A DNA stretch of 26,215 nt from a bacterium (GTDB lineage Bacteria; Bacillota; Bacilli; Lactobacillales; Streptococcaceae). Below the pieces are notes generated by a model. That model saw nothing but the letters and a program-made list of their open reading frames with translations, was not told the DNA's origin and ran no database searches. Below, piece by piece: positions 16,160 to 26,215 of the stretch. A program made the position numbers and the translations under genes. The stretch is taken from positions 1-26,215 of the forward strand of contig CAJNDD010000023.1 in assembly GCA_905221435.1 (NCBI GenBank), given 5' to 3'. Position 1 is the stretch's first letter. Each line of letters opens with the position of its first letter.

Positions 16160-16873
16160 ATGGAAGAAAGTATCAATCCAACCATCAATATTGGTCCTGT
16201 TACCTTTGATTTAACCTTGACAGCAATGACTTTGTTGTCTGTGGCACTGATTTTTGGCTTTATCTATTGGGCAAGTCGGAATATGACTGTGAAACCCAAA
16301 GGAAAGCAAAATGTACTGGAGTATCTCTATGACTTCGTAGTCGGATTTACAGAACCTAATGTAGGCTCACGGTACATGAAAGATTACTCACTCTTTTACT
16401 TTTGTTTGTTTCTTTTTATGGTGATCGCAAATAATCTTGGTTTGATGGCAAAACTTCAAACTACAGATGGGACAAACCTTTGGACATCGCCAACTGCAAA
16501 TCTCCAGTTTGTCTTGGCTTTGTCATTTGGAATTATCCTGATGACCCATATTGAAGGAATTCGTCGTCGTGGTATTAAAAAATATCTAAAAGGTTTTGTA
16601 ACCCCAGGTTTTATGACACCGATGAATCTACTTGAAGAATTCACGAATTTCCTATCACTTGCTTTGCGGGTGTTCGGGAATATCTTTGCCGGAGAAGTGA
16701 TGGCAAGCTTGCTTATTATTCTTTCTCATCAGGCTCTTTATTGGTATCCAGTCGCATTTGTTACCAATCTTGTCTGGACGGCATTCTCCGTGTTCATTTC
16801 TTGTGTACAAGCCTATGTCTTTACACTATTATCCTCTATGTACCTAGGAAACAAAATTAATGATGAAGAGTAG
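16160..16873 (+). CDS. atpB: F-ATPase subunit a
   Basis: This is the stator membrane subunit that forms the proton half-channels next to the c ring. It has 237 residues with about five or six membrane segments. The essential arginine is R170 in [15 protein letters not shown], and Q217 in the last helix is the usual partner position. W206, a residue linked to optochin response in pneumococcus, is present. The C-terminus ends shortly after MYLGNKIN. It starts 34 bases after atpE with GGGAGG about eight bases upstream. Confidence 0.96.
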   Translation: MEESINPTINIGPVTFDLTLTAMTLLSVALIFGFIYWASRNMTVKPKGKQNVLEYLYDFVVGFTEPNVGSRYMKDYSLFYFCLFLFMVIANNLGLMAKLQTTDGTNLWTSPTANLQFVLALSFGIILMTHIEGIRRRGIKKYLKGFVTPGFMTPMNLLEEFTNFLSLALRVFGNIFAGEVMASLLIILSHQALYWYPVAFVTNLVWTAFSVFISCVQAYVFTLLSSMYLGNKINDEE

Positions 16874-16886
16874 AAAGGAGTAACTG

Positions 16887-17380
16887 ATGCACGTAACAGT
16901 AGGTGAATTAATTGGTAACTTTATTTTAATCGCTGGCTCTTTTATCCTTTTGATTGTCTTAGTTAAGAAATATGCGTGGTCAAACTTGACAAGTGTCTTC
17001 GAAGAAAGGGAAAATAAAATTGCTGCTGATATTGATGGAGCTGAACAAGCTCGTCAAAAAGCAGAAACTCTTGCCCAAAAACGTGAAGATGAATTGGCTG
17101 GTAGTCGCAACGAAGCCAAAACAATCATTGAAAATGCTAAAGAGACAGCAGAGAAGAGTAAAGCAGATATTCTGGCAGATGCTAAAGTAGAAGCAGGTCG
17201 CTTAAAAGAGAAGGCGAATCAAGAAATTGCTCAGAATAAAGCTGAAGCTTTGCAAAGTGTTAAGGGCGAGGTGGCAGATTTGACGATTAGTCTCGCTGGT
17301 AAAATCATCTCAAAAAATCTTGACAGTCATGCTCATAAGGAACTCATTGATCAGTATATCGATCAGCTAGGAGAAGCCTA

Positions 17381-17381
<1 letters not shown>
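16887..17381 (+). CDS. atpF: F-ATPase subunit b
   Basis: This is the peripheral stalk subunit that holds the F1 head against rotation. It has 164 residues, with one N-terminal membrane helix (about 8-27, [19 protein letters not shown]) followed by a long charged coiled coil rich in Ala, Lys and Glu. The C-terminal part (about 140-164) would contact the delta subunit. AAAGGAG precedes the start. The stop overlaps the start of atpH in TAATG, indicating coupled translation. Confidence 0.95.
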
Positions 17382-19437
<2,056 letters not shown>

Positions 19438-19452
19438 GAATAGAGGTGTCAG

Positions 19453-20331
19453 ATGGCAGTATCTCTAAATGATATTAAAACAAAAATCGCCTCAACCAAA
19501 AATACGAGTCAAATCACTAATGCCATGCAAATGGTATCGGCTGCCAAGTTAGGTCGCTCTGAAGAAGCAGCGCGCAACTTCCAAGTTTACGCTCAGAAAG
19601 TTCGTAAGCTTTTGACGGATATTCTGCATGGTAACGGATCTGGTGGTTCAACCAATCCGATGCTCATCAGTCGCCCAGTTAAGAAAACAGGCTATATCGT
19701 TATTACTTCAGACCGTGGCTTGGTTGGAGGTTATAATGCTTCCATCCTTAAAGCTGTGATGGAGTTGAAAGAAGAATACCATCCAGATGGTAAAGATTTT
19801 GAGATAATCTGTATCGGTGGTATGGGAGCTGATTTCTTTAAGGCTCGTGGTATTCAGCCAATCTATGAACTACGTGGTTTGGCAGATCAACCTAGTTTTG
19901 ATGAAGTTCGTAAAATTATTTCAAAAACGATTGAGATGTACCAAAACGAACTTTTTGATGAACTCTATGTCTGCTACAACCATCATGTCAATACTCTCAC
20001 AAGTCAAATGCGTGTGGAACAAATGCTGCCAATCGTTGACTTAGATCCAAATGAAGCGGATGAAGAGTATAGCTTGACCTTTGAGTTGGAAACGAGTCGT
20101 GATGAGATTCTAGAGCAGTTGTTACCTCAGTTTGCAGAAAGTATGATATACGGAGCTATCATCGATGCCAAGACAGCTGAAAATGCTGCAGGTATGACAG
20201 CCATGCAAACAGCGACTGATAATGCTAAGAAGGTCATCAATGATTTGACAATCCAGTATAACCGTGCCAGACAGGCGGCGATTACACAAGAAATTACAGA
20301 AATCGTAGCGGGGGCTAGTGCCTTAGAATAG
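19453..20331 (+). CDS. atpG: F-ATPase subunit gamma
   Basis: Gamma is the rotating central shaft. It has 292 residues. The N-terminal helix ([20 protein letters not shown]) and the C-terminal helix ([20 protein letters not shown], then [19 protein letters not shown]) form the conserved coiled coil. The [12 protein letters not shown] segment near residue 90 is typical of the family. It starts 15 bases after atpA. After its stop comes a 191-base gap with a RUP element before atpD, instead of the short spacing seen in the rest of the operon. Confidence 0.97.
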   Translation: MAVSLNDIKTKIASTKNTSQITNAMQMVSAAKLGRSEEAARNFQVYAQKVRKLLTDILHGNGSGGSTNPMLISRPVKKTGYIVITSDRGLVGGYNASILKAVMELKEEYHPDGKDFEIICIGGMGADFFKARGIQPIYELRGLADQPSFDEVRKIISKTIEMYQNELFDELYVCYNHHVNTLTSQMRVEQMLPIVDLDPNEADEEYSLTFELETSRDEILEQLLPQFAESMIYGAIIDAKTAENAAGMTAMQTATDNAKKVINDLTIQYNRARQAAITQEITEIVAGASALE

Positions 20332-20362
20332 GATTTAGTCCAGCTCGTATGAAAATGAACTT

Positions 20363-20467
20363 ATACTCAATGAAAATCAAAGAGCAAACTAGGAAGCTAG
20401 CCGCAGGCTGTACTTGAGTACGGTAAGGCGACGCTGACGTAGTTTGAATTTGATTTTCGAAGAGTAT
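20363..20467. repeat. RUP element (about 105 bp) between atpG and atpD
   Basis: The ends ATACTCAATGAAAATCAAA and TTTGATTTTCGAAGAGTAT are inverted repeats (19 bases, three mismatches). The interior, with CTAGCCGCAGGCTGTACTTG and a following GAGTACGG, matches the RUP repeat of pneumococcus and relatives as I remember it. RUPs are non-autonomous elements thought to be moved by an IS630-type transposase into TA sites. The element is transcribed through within the atp operon. Confidence 0.85.
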
Positions 20468-20472
20468 TAGGA

Positions 20473-20487
20473 CCTAGGTGACCTAGG
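20473..20487. repeat. 15-base perfect palindrome CCTAGGTGACCTAGG
   Basis: Seven-base arms around a single G, six bases after the RUP and 36 bases before atpD. It can also be read as a 9-base direct repeat (GACCTAGGT then GACCTAGGA at 20471-20488). It is not part of RUP as I know it. Function is unknown. Confidence 0.6.
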
Positions 20488-20513
20488 AACCGACAGTATC
20501 TTATATAGAATAG

Positions 20514-21929
<1,416 letters not shown>

Positions 21930-21939
21930 GAGGTGATCT

Positions 21940-22359
21940 ATGGCTCAGTTAACTGTCCAGATCGTGACACCAGATGGCCTCGTCTATGATCACCATGCCA
22001 GCTTTGTATCGGTACGAACTCTGGATGGTGAGATGGGGATCTTGCCACGACATGAAAATATGATTGCGGTTTTAGCGGTTGATGAAGTAAAGGTAAAACG
22101 AATCGATGATGATACTCATGTGAACTGGATTGCAGTGAACGGAGGGATTATCGAGATTGCCAATGACATCATTACCATCGTAGCAGACTCAGCAGAACGC
22201 GCTCGTGATATCGATATCAGTCGTGCAGAACGTGCGAAACTTCGCGCTGAACGTGAAATCGAAGAAGCTCAAGACAAGCACTTAATCGACCAAGAACGAC
22301 GCGCTAAGATTGCTCTTCAACGTGCCATTAACCGTATCAATGTCGGAAATAAACTATAA
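21940..22359 (+). CDS. atpC: F-ATPase subunit epsilon
   Basis: Epsilon is the small regulatory subunit at the foot of the gamma shaft that limits ATP hydrolysis. It has 139 residues, with an N-terminal beta sandwich (about 1-85, with [20 protein letters not shown] and [16 protein letters not shown]) and a C-terminal pair of helices (about 88-135, rich in Arg, Ala and Glu). It starts 10 bases after atpD and ends just before a strong bidirectional terminator, closing the operon. Confidence 0.97.
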   Translation: MAQLTVQIVTPDGLVYDHHASFVSVRTLDGEMGILPRHENMIAVLAVDEVKVKRIDDDTHVNWIAVNGGIIEIANDIITIVADSAERARDIDISRAERAKLRAEREIEEAQDKHLIDQERRAKIALQRAINRINVGNKL

Positions 22360-22361
22360 CC

Positions 22362-22395
22362 AAAAAATGAACTTGAGTTTCAAGTTCATTTTTTT
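22362..22395. terminator. Bidirectional terminator between atpC and the lactonase gene
   Basis: AAAAAATGAACTTGA (22362-22376), loop GTT and TCAAGTTCATTTTTT (22380-22394) form a 15-bp perfect stem flanked by A and T tracts. The minus-strand stop codon (22394-22396) overlaps the T tract, so the hairpin serves both converging units. Confidence 0.93.
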
Positions 22396-23407
22396 AATGT
22401 GGGAAGTTGATGCAAACTGCTTCAGGAACATGGAAGTCGTTAGAAAGCTCCGCAAGACGGCCACTTTCAGGATTACGCTTAAAGACGGTTGCGTTATCAG
22501 AATCTTGGTGAACAGCAATAAGAAACTCTTGATCAGGAGTTAGGTCGAAATCACGTGGATTTTTTCCGTGACTTGGTACAATTTCTAATAATTCCAGACT
22601 GCCATCAGCGAGGATTGTATACACTGCAATAGAATCATGACCTCGGTTGGATGCATAGAGGTATTTGCCATCTTTTGAGAGACGAATGGCAGCAGTAGCA
22701 TTGAAATCCTCGTATCCATCTGGTAAGGTTGAAATGACTTGCATGCGTTCAAATTCACCAACACCATCATAAATCAAGACATCTATCGTGCTATTAAGTT
22801 CGCAGATGAGATAGGCAATCTTATAGTGGTGGTGGAAAACGATGTGGCGAGCACCTGCTCCAGCTTGGCTGTGATAGGTGGAGAGTTTACTTAGTTTTCC
22901 TTCTGGGCTGACATCATAGGTCGTCACCTCGTCCGTACCGAGGTCACATGTGACGAGATACTGATCAGGTGTTAGGTCTGTAAAGTGTACATGAGGGGAA
23001 GTTTGGTTTTCATGAGGACCGTGTCCACTATGCTGATCTAGATCTGTTTGGATGAGGCTACCATCCGTTTGACGTTTATAAACCAGAACTTGACCTTTAT
23101 GATAGTTGGACCCGTAAACGAGACTACGCTTTTCATCCACTGCCACATAACAATGGGGAGCGCCTTCTTCAACCACATGATTTAGCAAAGCGCCATCTGT
23201 CTTGTAAGCAGCGATACCACCTAAGCCATCCTGGCTCCCTACAGTGTATAAGTGTTGCTGTTGGTCAAAAGCAAGGTAGGTCGGACTTGGTTCAGCAGCA
23301 AAGAGTTCAAGATTTGCAAGCTGACCTGTTTCTGTATCAAAATCTGCCTTGTAAATCCCTTTAGATAAGCGACGAGTGTAAGTTCCAAAATAAACAGTTT
23401 CTTTCAT
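22394..23407 (-). CDS. Lactonase-family beta-propeller (possible 6-phosphogluconolactonase)
   Basis: This 337-residue protein of the YkgB/Pgl lactonase family (PF10282 type) is predicted to be a seven-bladed propeller and is cytoplasmic, with no signal peptide. The N-terminus MKETVYFGTYTRRLSKGIY is characteristic, and repeating blade motifs follow, such as SPTYLAFDQQQHLYTVG, GARHIVFHHHYKIAYL and AAIRLSKDGKYLYASNRGHD. NPRDFDLTPDQEFLIAVHQD near the C-terminus is the usual last blade. Family members hydrolyse 6-phosphogluconolactone in the pentose phosphate pathway; the true substrate here is unproven. The start at 23407 is chosen because AGAGG (23415-23419) is seven bases upstream; the ATG two codons earlier is only one base from that site. 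Confidence 0.88.
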   Translation of the reverse strand: MKETVYFGTYTRRLSKGIYKADFDTETGQLANLELFAAEPSPTYLAFDQQQHLYTVGSQDGLGGIAAYKTDGALLNHVVEEGAPHCYVAVDEKRSLVYGSNYHKGQVLVYKRQTDGSLIQTDLDQHSGHGPHENQTSPHVHFTDLTPDQYLVTCDLGTDEVTTYDVSPEGKLSKLSTYHSQAGAGARHIVFHHHYKIAYLICELNSTIDVLIYDGVGEFERMQVISTLPDGYEDFNATAAIRLSKDGKYLYASNRGHDSIAVYTILADGSLELLEIVPSHGKNPRDFDLTPDQEFLIAVHQDSDNATVFKRNPESGRLAELSNDFHVPEAVCINFPH

Positions 23408-23435
23408 GTCCATACCTCTTAATAATGATAAATTT

Positions 23436-23444
23436 ATTATACCA
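23436..23444 (-). promoter_or_regulatory. Extended -10 promoter of the lactonase gene
   Basis: TGGTATAAT on the minus strand, 28 bases before the start codon, without a good -35 box. Confidence 0.7.
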
Positions 23445-23516
23445 CAAAATAATAGACAAGATGCATCAAGCTTCTTTATGTAAGCACTTTAAAAAAGAGT
23501 TATTTTAGTCTAAAAA

Positions 23517-23525
23517 TGGTATAAT
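23517..23525 (+). promoter_or_regulatory. Extended -10 promoter of the second AI-2E gene
   Basis: TGGTATAAT, 26 bases before the ATG at 23552, with AGAAAGGA as ribosome binding site. No clear -35 box. Confidence 0.7.
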
Positions 23526-23551
23526 GAGAGAATGACAGAAAGGATGTATTT

Positions 23552-24718
23552 ATGGAACATAAAGAGAAACATTTTAGTCTATCTTGGTTTTTTAAGTGGT
23601 TTTTAGATAATAAAGCCATCACTGTATTTTTAGTAACCTTGTTACTGGGGCTAAATATTTTTATTCTAAGTAAGATTAGTTTTATCTTTTTACCCGTTTT
23701 GGATTTTTTAGGAGTTGTCATGTTGCCAGTTATTTTATCTGGTTTACTTTATTACCTCCTTAATCCGATCGTTGACTGGATGGAGAAACACAAGATCAAT
23801 CGTGTCCTTGCCATCAGTATTCTCTTTGTTATAATTGGTCTCTTTATTATTTGGGGTCTGGCAGTTGCTATTCCAAATCTCCAACACCAAGTCTTAAATT
23901 TTGCAAAGAATGTACCGACTTACCTTAAGGATGCTGATAAGGTAATTAATGACCTTGTAACCAAACGCTTGCCAGATGATTTTAGACCGCAGTTGGAGCA
24001 GGTCCTTGCCAATATCTCTACTGAGGCGACCATGTGGGCCAGCAAAATCTCTTCTCAAGCAGTTAACTGGGTCAGCGCCTTTATCAGTAGTGTTTCCCAG
24101 ATTATTGTAGCGGTCATTATCGTACCTTTTATGCTCTTTTATCTGTTACGTGATGGAAAAGGTTTACGAGATTATTTGACCAAGTTTATTCCAACGAAGT
24201 TAAAAGAACCTGTTGGGGAAGTCCTATCAGATGTTAATAAACAGTTGTCAAACTACGTTAGAGGACAGGTTACAGTTGCTATTATCGTGGCAATTATGTT
24301 TATTATCTTCTTTAAGATTATTGGTCTCAGATATGCTGTGACTCTTGGTATTACCGCTGGTATTCTCAATCTAGTACCTTATCTAGGTAGTTTTTTAGCG
24401 ATGTTACCTGCTTTAGTTTTGGGCTTGATTGCAGGACCTGTGATGCTTTTGAAAGTGATTATTGTCTTTATTGTTGAACAAACGATTGAAGGTCGCTTTG
24501 TTTCCCCACTTATTTTAGGTAGTCAGCTAAACATCCATCCAATCAATGTTCTCTTTGTTCTCCTAACTTCAGGATCTATGTTTGGTATTTGGGGAGTCTT
24601 GCTGGGAATTCCGGTCTATGCCTCTGCCAAGGTCGTTATCTCAGCTATCTTTAACTGGTATAAAAAAGTCAGCGGTTTGTATGAAGAAGAAGGGGAGGAA
24701 ATCAAGAGTGAACAATAG
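23552..24718 (+). CDS. AI-2E family (PF01594-type) membrane transporter, second copy
   Basis: This 388-residue polytopic membrane protein is a paralogue of the protein at 1841-2950. Shared landmarks are the YYLLNPIVDWMEKHKINR segment near residue 75, FKIIGLRYAVTLGITAGILN and LVPYLGSFLAMLPAL in the centre, and VEQTIEGRFVSPLILGSQL with LNIHPINVLFVLL near the C-terminus. About eight membrane segments are expected. A soluble stretch (about 120-165) separates the N- and C-terminal membrane parts, as in the family, and the C-terminal tail is acidic. Substrate unknown. The 3' end overlaps the start of the TPR gene by 11 bases, so the two are translationally coupled. Confidence 0.88.
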   Translation: MEHKEKHFSLSWFFKWFLDNKAITVFLVTLLLGLNIFILSKISFIFLPVLDFLGVVMLPVILSGLLYYLLNPIVDWMEKHKINRVLAISILFVIIGLFIIWGLAVAIPNLQHQVLNFAKNVPTYLKDADKVINDLVTKRLPDDFRPQLEQVLANISTEATMWASKISSQAVNWVSAFISSVSQIIVAVIIVPFMLFYLLRDGKGLRDYLTKFIPTKLKEPVGEVLSDVNKQLSNYVRGQVTVAIIVAIMFIIFFKIIGLRYAVTLGITAGILNLVPYLGSFLAMLPALVLGLIAGPVMLLKVIIVFIVEQTIEGRFVSPLILGSQLNIHPINVLFVLLTSGSMFGIWGVLLGIPVYASAKVVISAIFNWYKKVSGLYEEEGEEIKSEQ

Positions 24719-25937
24719 TCAACGCATGCTCCAGGCTTTGGATGAACAGGATTTAATCAAAGCAGATCATTATTTTCACAAAGCCCTCGAAACAGATTCA
24801 AGTGAAGTTCTCTATGAACTAGCAAGCTATCTAGAGGGAATTGGCTTTTATCCTCAAGCTAAAGAAATTTACCAACATATCGTTACAGAATTTCCAGAAG
24901 TGAATCTGAACTTAGCCAGCATTGCTAGCGAGGATGGCAATGTTGAGGAAGCCTTTGCTTACCTTGAGGAAATCACACCTGAAAGTGACTGGTATGTATC
25001 GGCCTTGGCCTTGAAGGCAGACCTCTATCAGTTGGAGGGATTGACAGATGTAGCGCGTGAAAAGTTACTGGAAGCCTTAAACTACTCAGACGATCCCTTA
25101 TTAGTTTTTGGTTTGGCTGAGTTAGATAGTGAGTTGGGAAATTATCAGGAAGCCATTCAGGGCTATGCTCAATTAGATAATCGCTCCATCTATGAGCAAA
25201 CGGGTGTCTCAACCTATCAACGAATTGGCTACGCTTATGCCCAGTTAGGCAAGTTTGAAGCTGCAACTGAATTCTTAGAAAAAGCCTTAGAATTAGAATA
25301 CGATGACCAAACTGCCTTTGAACTAGCTAGTCTTTACTTTGACCAAGAAGAGTATCAAAAATCTGTTCTTTACTTTAAGCAGATTGATACCATTTCACCA
25401 GATTTTGAAGGATATGAGTATGGTTATAGTCAAGCTTTGCACAAGGAACATCAGATAGAAGAAGCTCTCCGTATCGCTAAACAAGGTTTGGAGAAAAATC
25501 CATTTGAAACTCGGCTATTACTAGCTGCTTCTCAGTTTTCGTATGAATTACATGATCCTAGTGGTGCTGAGCAGTTTCTTCTTACTGCAAAAGAGGATGC
25601 AGAGGATACAGAAGAAATATTCCTTCGCCTTGCAACCATTTATATGGAACAAGAGCGGTTTGGGGACATTATCGCTCTCCAAATTCAAGAACCTGAAAAT
25701 CTCTTGACCAAGTGGATGATTGCCCGTTCTTATCAGGAAATTGAGGATTTAGATAAGGCATATGAGCTCTATCAGGAACTATCGTCTGACCTCAAGGACA
25801 ATCCCGAGTTTCTGGAGCAGTATAGCTATCTCTTACGTGGATTGGGATATTTTGAAGAAGCCAAAGTGCAAGCTGAAGCTTATTTAAAAATCGTTCCAGA
25901 TGATGTTCAGATGCAAGAACTCTTAGAAACACTTTAA
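24708..25937 (+). CDS. Tetratricopeptide-repeat protein
   Basis: This 409-residue cytoplasmic-type protein is built almost entirely of TPR helix pairs, which mediate protein-protein contacts. Repeat units are visible at spacing near 34 residues: ADHYFHKALETDSSEVLYEL, KLLEALNYSDDPLLVFGLAE, EAIQGYAQLDNRSIYEQTGV, ATEFLEKALELEYDDQTAFE, and a last one near the C-terminus with EEAKVQAEAYLKIVPDD. There is no signal peptide or catalytic motif. The start is taken as GTG at 24708 because GGGGAGG (24692-24698) is nine bases upstream; longer in-frame extension would run over the membrane-protein gene in a different frame. It overlaps that gene by 11 bases. A role as partner or regulator of the membrane protein is inferred from coupling only. 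No terminator follows. Confidence 0.88.
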   Translation: MNNSQRMLQALDEQDLIKADHYFHKALETDSSEVLYELASYLEGIGFYPQAKEIYQHIVTEFPEVNLNLASIASEDGNVEEAFAYLEEITPESDWYVSALALKADLYQLEGLTDVAREKLLEALNYSDDPLLVFGLAELDSELGNYQEAIQGYAQLDNRSIYEQTGVSTYQRIGYAYAQLGKFEAATEFLEKALELEYDDQTAFELASLYFDQEEYQKSVLYFKQIDTISPDFEGYEYGYSQALHKEHQIEEALRIAKQGLEKNPFETRLLLAASQFSYELHDPSGAEQFLLTAKEDAEDTEEIFLRLATIYMEQERFGDIIALQIQEPENLLTKWMIARSYQEIEDLDKAYELYQELSSDLKDNPEFLEQYSYLLRGLGYFEEAKVQAEAYLKIVPDDVQMQELLETL

Positions 25938-25945
25938 AAATATCC

Positions 25946-26141
25946 ACCTCTTTGTCAACTGTAGTGGGATGAGAAGAAACTTGATATCTGGAGAGGACAA
26001 TCGCTGTTTTCTCCATTTTAATATTTAGAGCAATGAAAATTTGTTTCTTAAAGTTTTCAAAGTTCGAAATCCAAAGACATTTCGTTTGATGAGATCATTA
26101 GTTATTTCTAATTTAGTATTAGAGTATGAAAAACGAGGAAA
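25946..26141 (-). mobile_element. Decayed ISL3-family (IS1167-like) 3' remnant
   Basis: The plus-strand sequence CTCTTTGTCAACTGTAGTGG at 25948-25967 matches the terminal repeat of IS1167/ISL3-type streptococcal elements as I remember it. On the minus strand the adjoining frame reads SYSNTKLEITNDLIKRNVFG, then FRNFENFKKQIFIALNIK and TAIVLSR. This is the C-terminus of an ISL3 transposase with about three residues missing in the TNxLIKxIKR region. The rest of the transposase and the other end are absent, and the stop codon after LSR appears lost. It is a relic, not an active element. Confidence 0.8.
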
Positions 26142-26175
26142 AATCAAACAAAACAAAAAAAGATGCGCAAAAAAC

Positions 26176-26204
26176 TTGAATTCAGTCAAAATTTGTGGTA
26201 TATT
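26176..26204 (+). promoter_or_regulatory. Rightward promoter at the window edge
   Basis: TTGAAT (26176-26181), a 17-bp spacer and an extended -10, TGGTATATT (-10 hexamer 26199-26204). It should drive a gene beyond the right end. Confidence 0.6.
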
Positions 26205-26215
26205 GAGGTTGTATT

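Noticed and set aside
22616..22623. GTATACAC, a second match to the HutC consensus
   Set aside because: It is inside the lactonase coding region, far from a promoter, and several matches are expected by chance.
22921..22956. Nested palindromes (GTCACATGTGAC; TCGTCAC with GTGACGA) in the lactonase gene
   Set aside because: They fall in ordinary coding sequence with no regulatory context; arms are short and explained by repeated Val-Thr, Cys-Asp and Asp-Glu codons.
25792..26016. Minus-strand 74-residue open frame as a gene
   Set aside because: It begins inside the ISL3 transposase remnant and then runs antisense to the TPR gene; it is a fusion of a relic with a shadow frame.

Overview
The window looks like chromosomal DNA from a Streptococcus of the mitis/oralis/pneumoniae group. 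The evidence is the A+T-rich base composition with extended -10 promoters (TGnTATAAT type), the streptococcal F-ATPase gene order c-a-b-delta-alpha-gamma-beta-epsilon, and a RUP-type repeat, an element described from pneumococcus and its close relatives. IS3/IS150-group and ISL3-type insertion sequence remnants lie at the two ends. The c subunit of the ATP synthase differs from the pneumococcal sequence as I remember it, so a non-pneumococcal mitis-group species is favoured. The exact species cannot be fixed from this window alone.

Left to right: (1) 1-455 is the 3' end of an IS3-family element whose terminal repeat stops 15 bp from the end of dacA (PBP3-type D,D-carboxypeptidase, minus strand). 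(2) 1841-4381 carries an AI-2E-family membrane protein and tuf (EF-Tu). (3) 4523-6664 is the ylxM / small unknown gene / ffh cluster of the signal recognition particle. (4) 6747-11269, minus strand, is a complete Bce-type peptide-sensing and resistance module (ATPase, large permease, response regulator, intramembrane-sensing kinase). Two equal-geometry palindromes lie upstream of its promoter. (5) guaA (minus) is divergent from a GntR/HutC regulator. (6) A U32-family (TrhP-like) gene is followed by a CHY zinc-finger gene broken by two in-frame stop codons. (7) 15925-22359 holds the eight-gene atp operon, with a RUP element and a perfect 15-base palindrome between atpG and atpD and a 13-bp perfect hairpin inside atpH. 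(8) 22394-23407, minus strand, is a lactonase-family beta-propeller. (9) A second AI-2E-family protein overlaps a TPR-repeat protein. (10) An ISL3-type remnant and an outward promoter close the window.

Most of the content is core housekeeping: translation, protein targeting, GMP synthesis, proton-motive force and cell wall trimming. The accessory features are the IS remnants, the RUP and the Bce module. I found no wholly new multi-gene system. The observations most worth following are regulatory or structural: the paired palindromes of the Bce module, the atpH hairpin, the RUP inside the atp operon, the HutC-type site over the U32-gene promoter, the 21-bp tandem repeat before the first AI-2E gene, and apparently leaderless starts for ylxM and dacA. 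I saw no tRNA, rRNA or CRISPR array.
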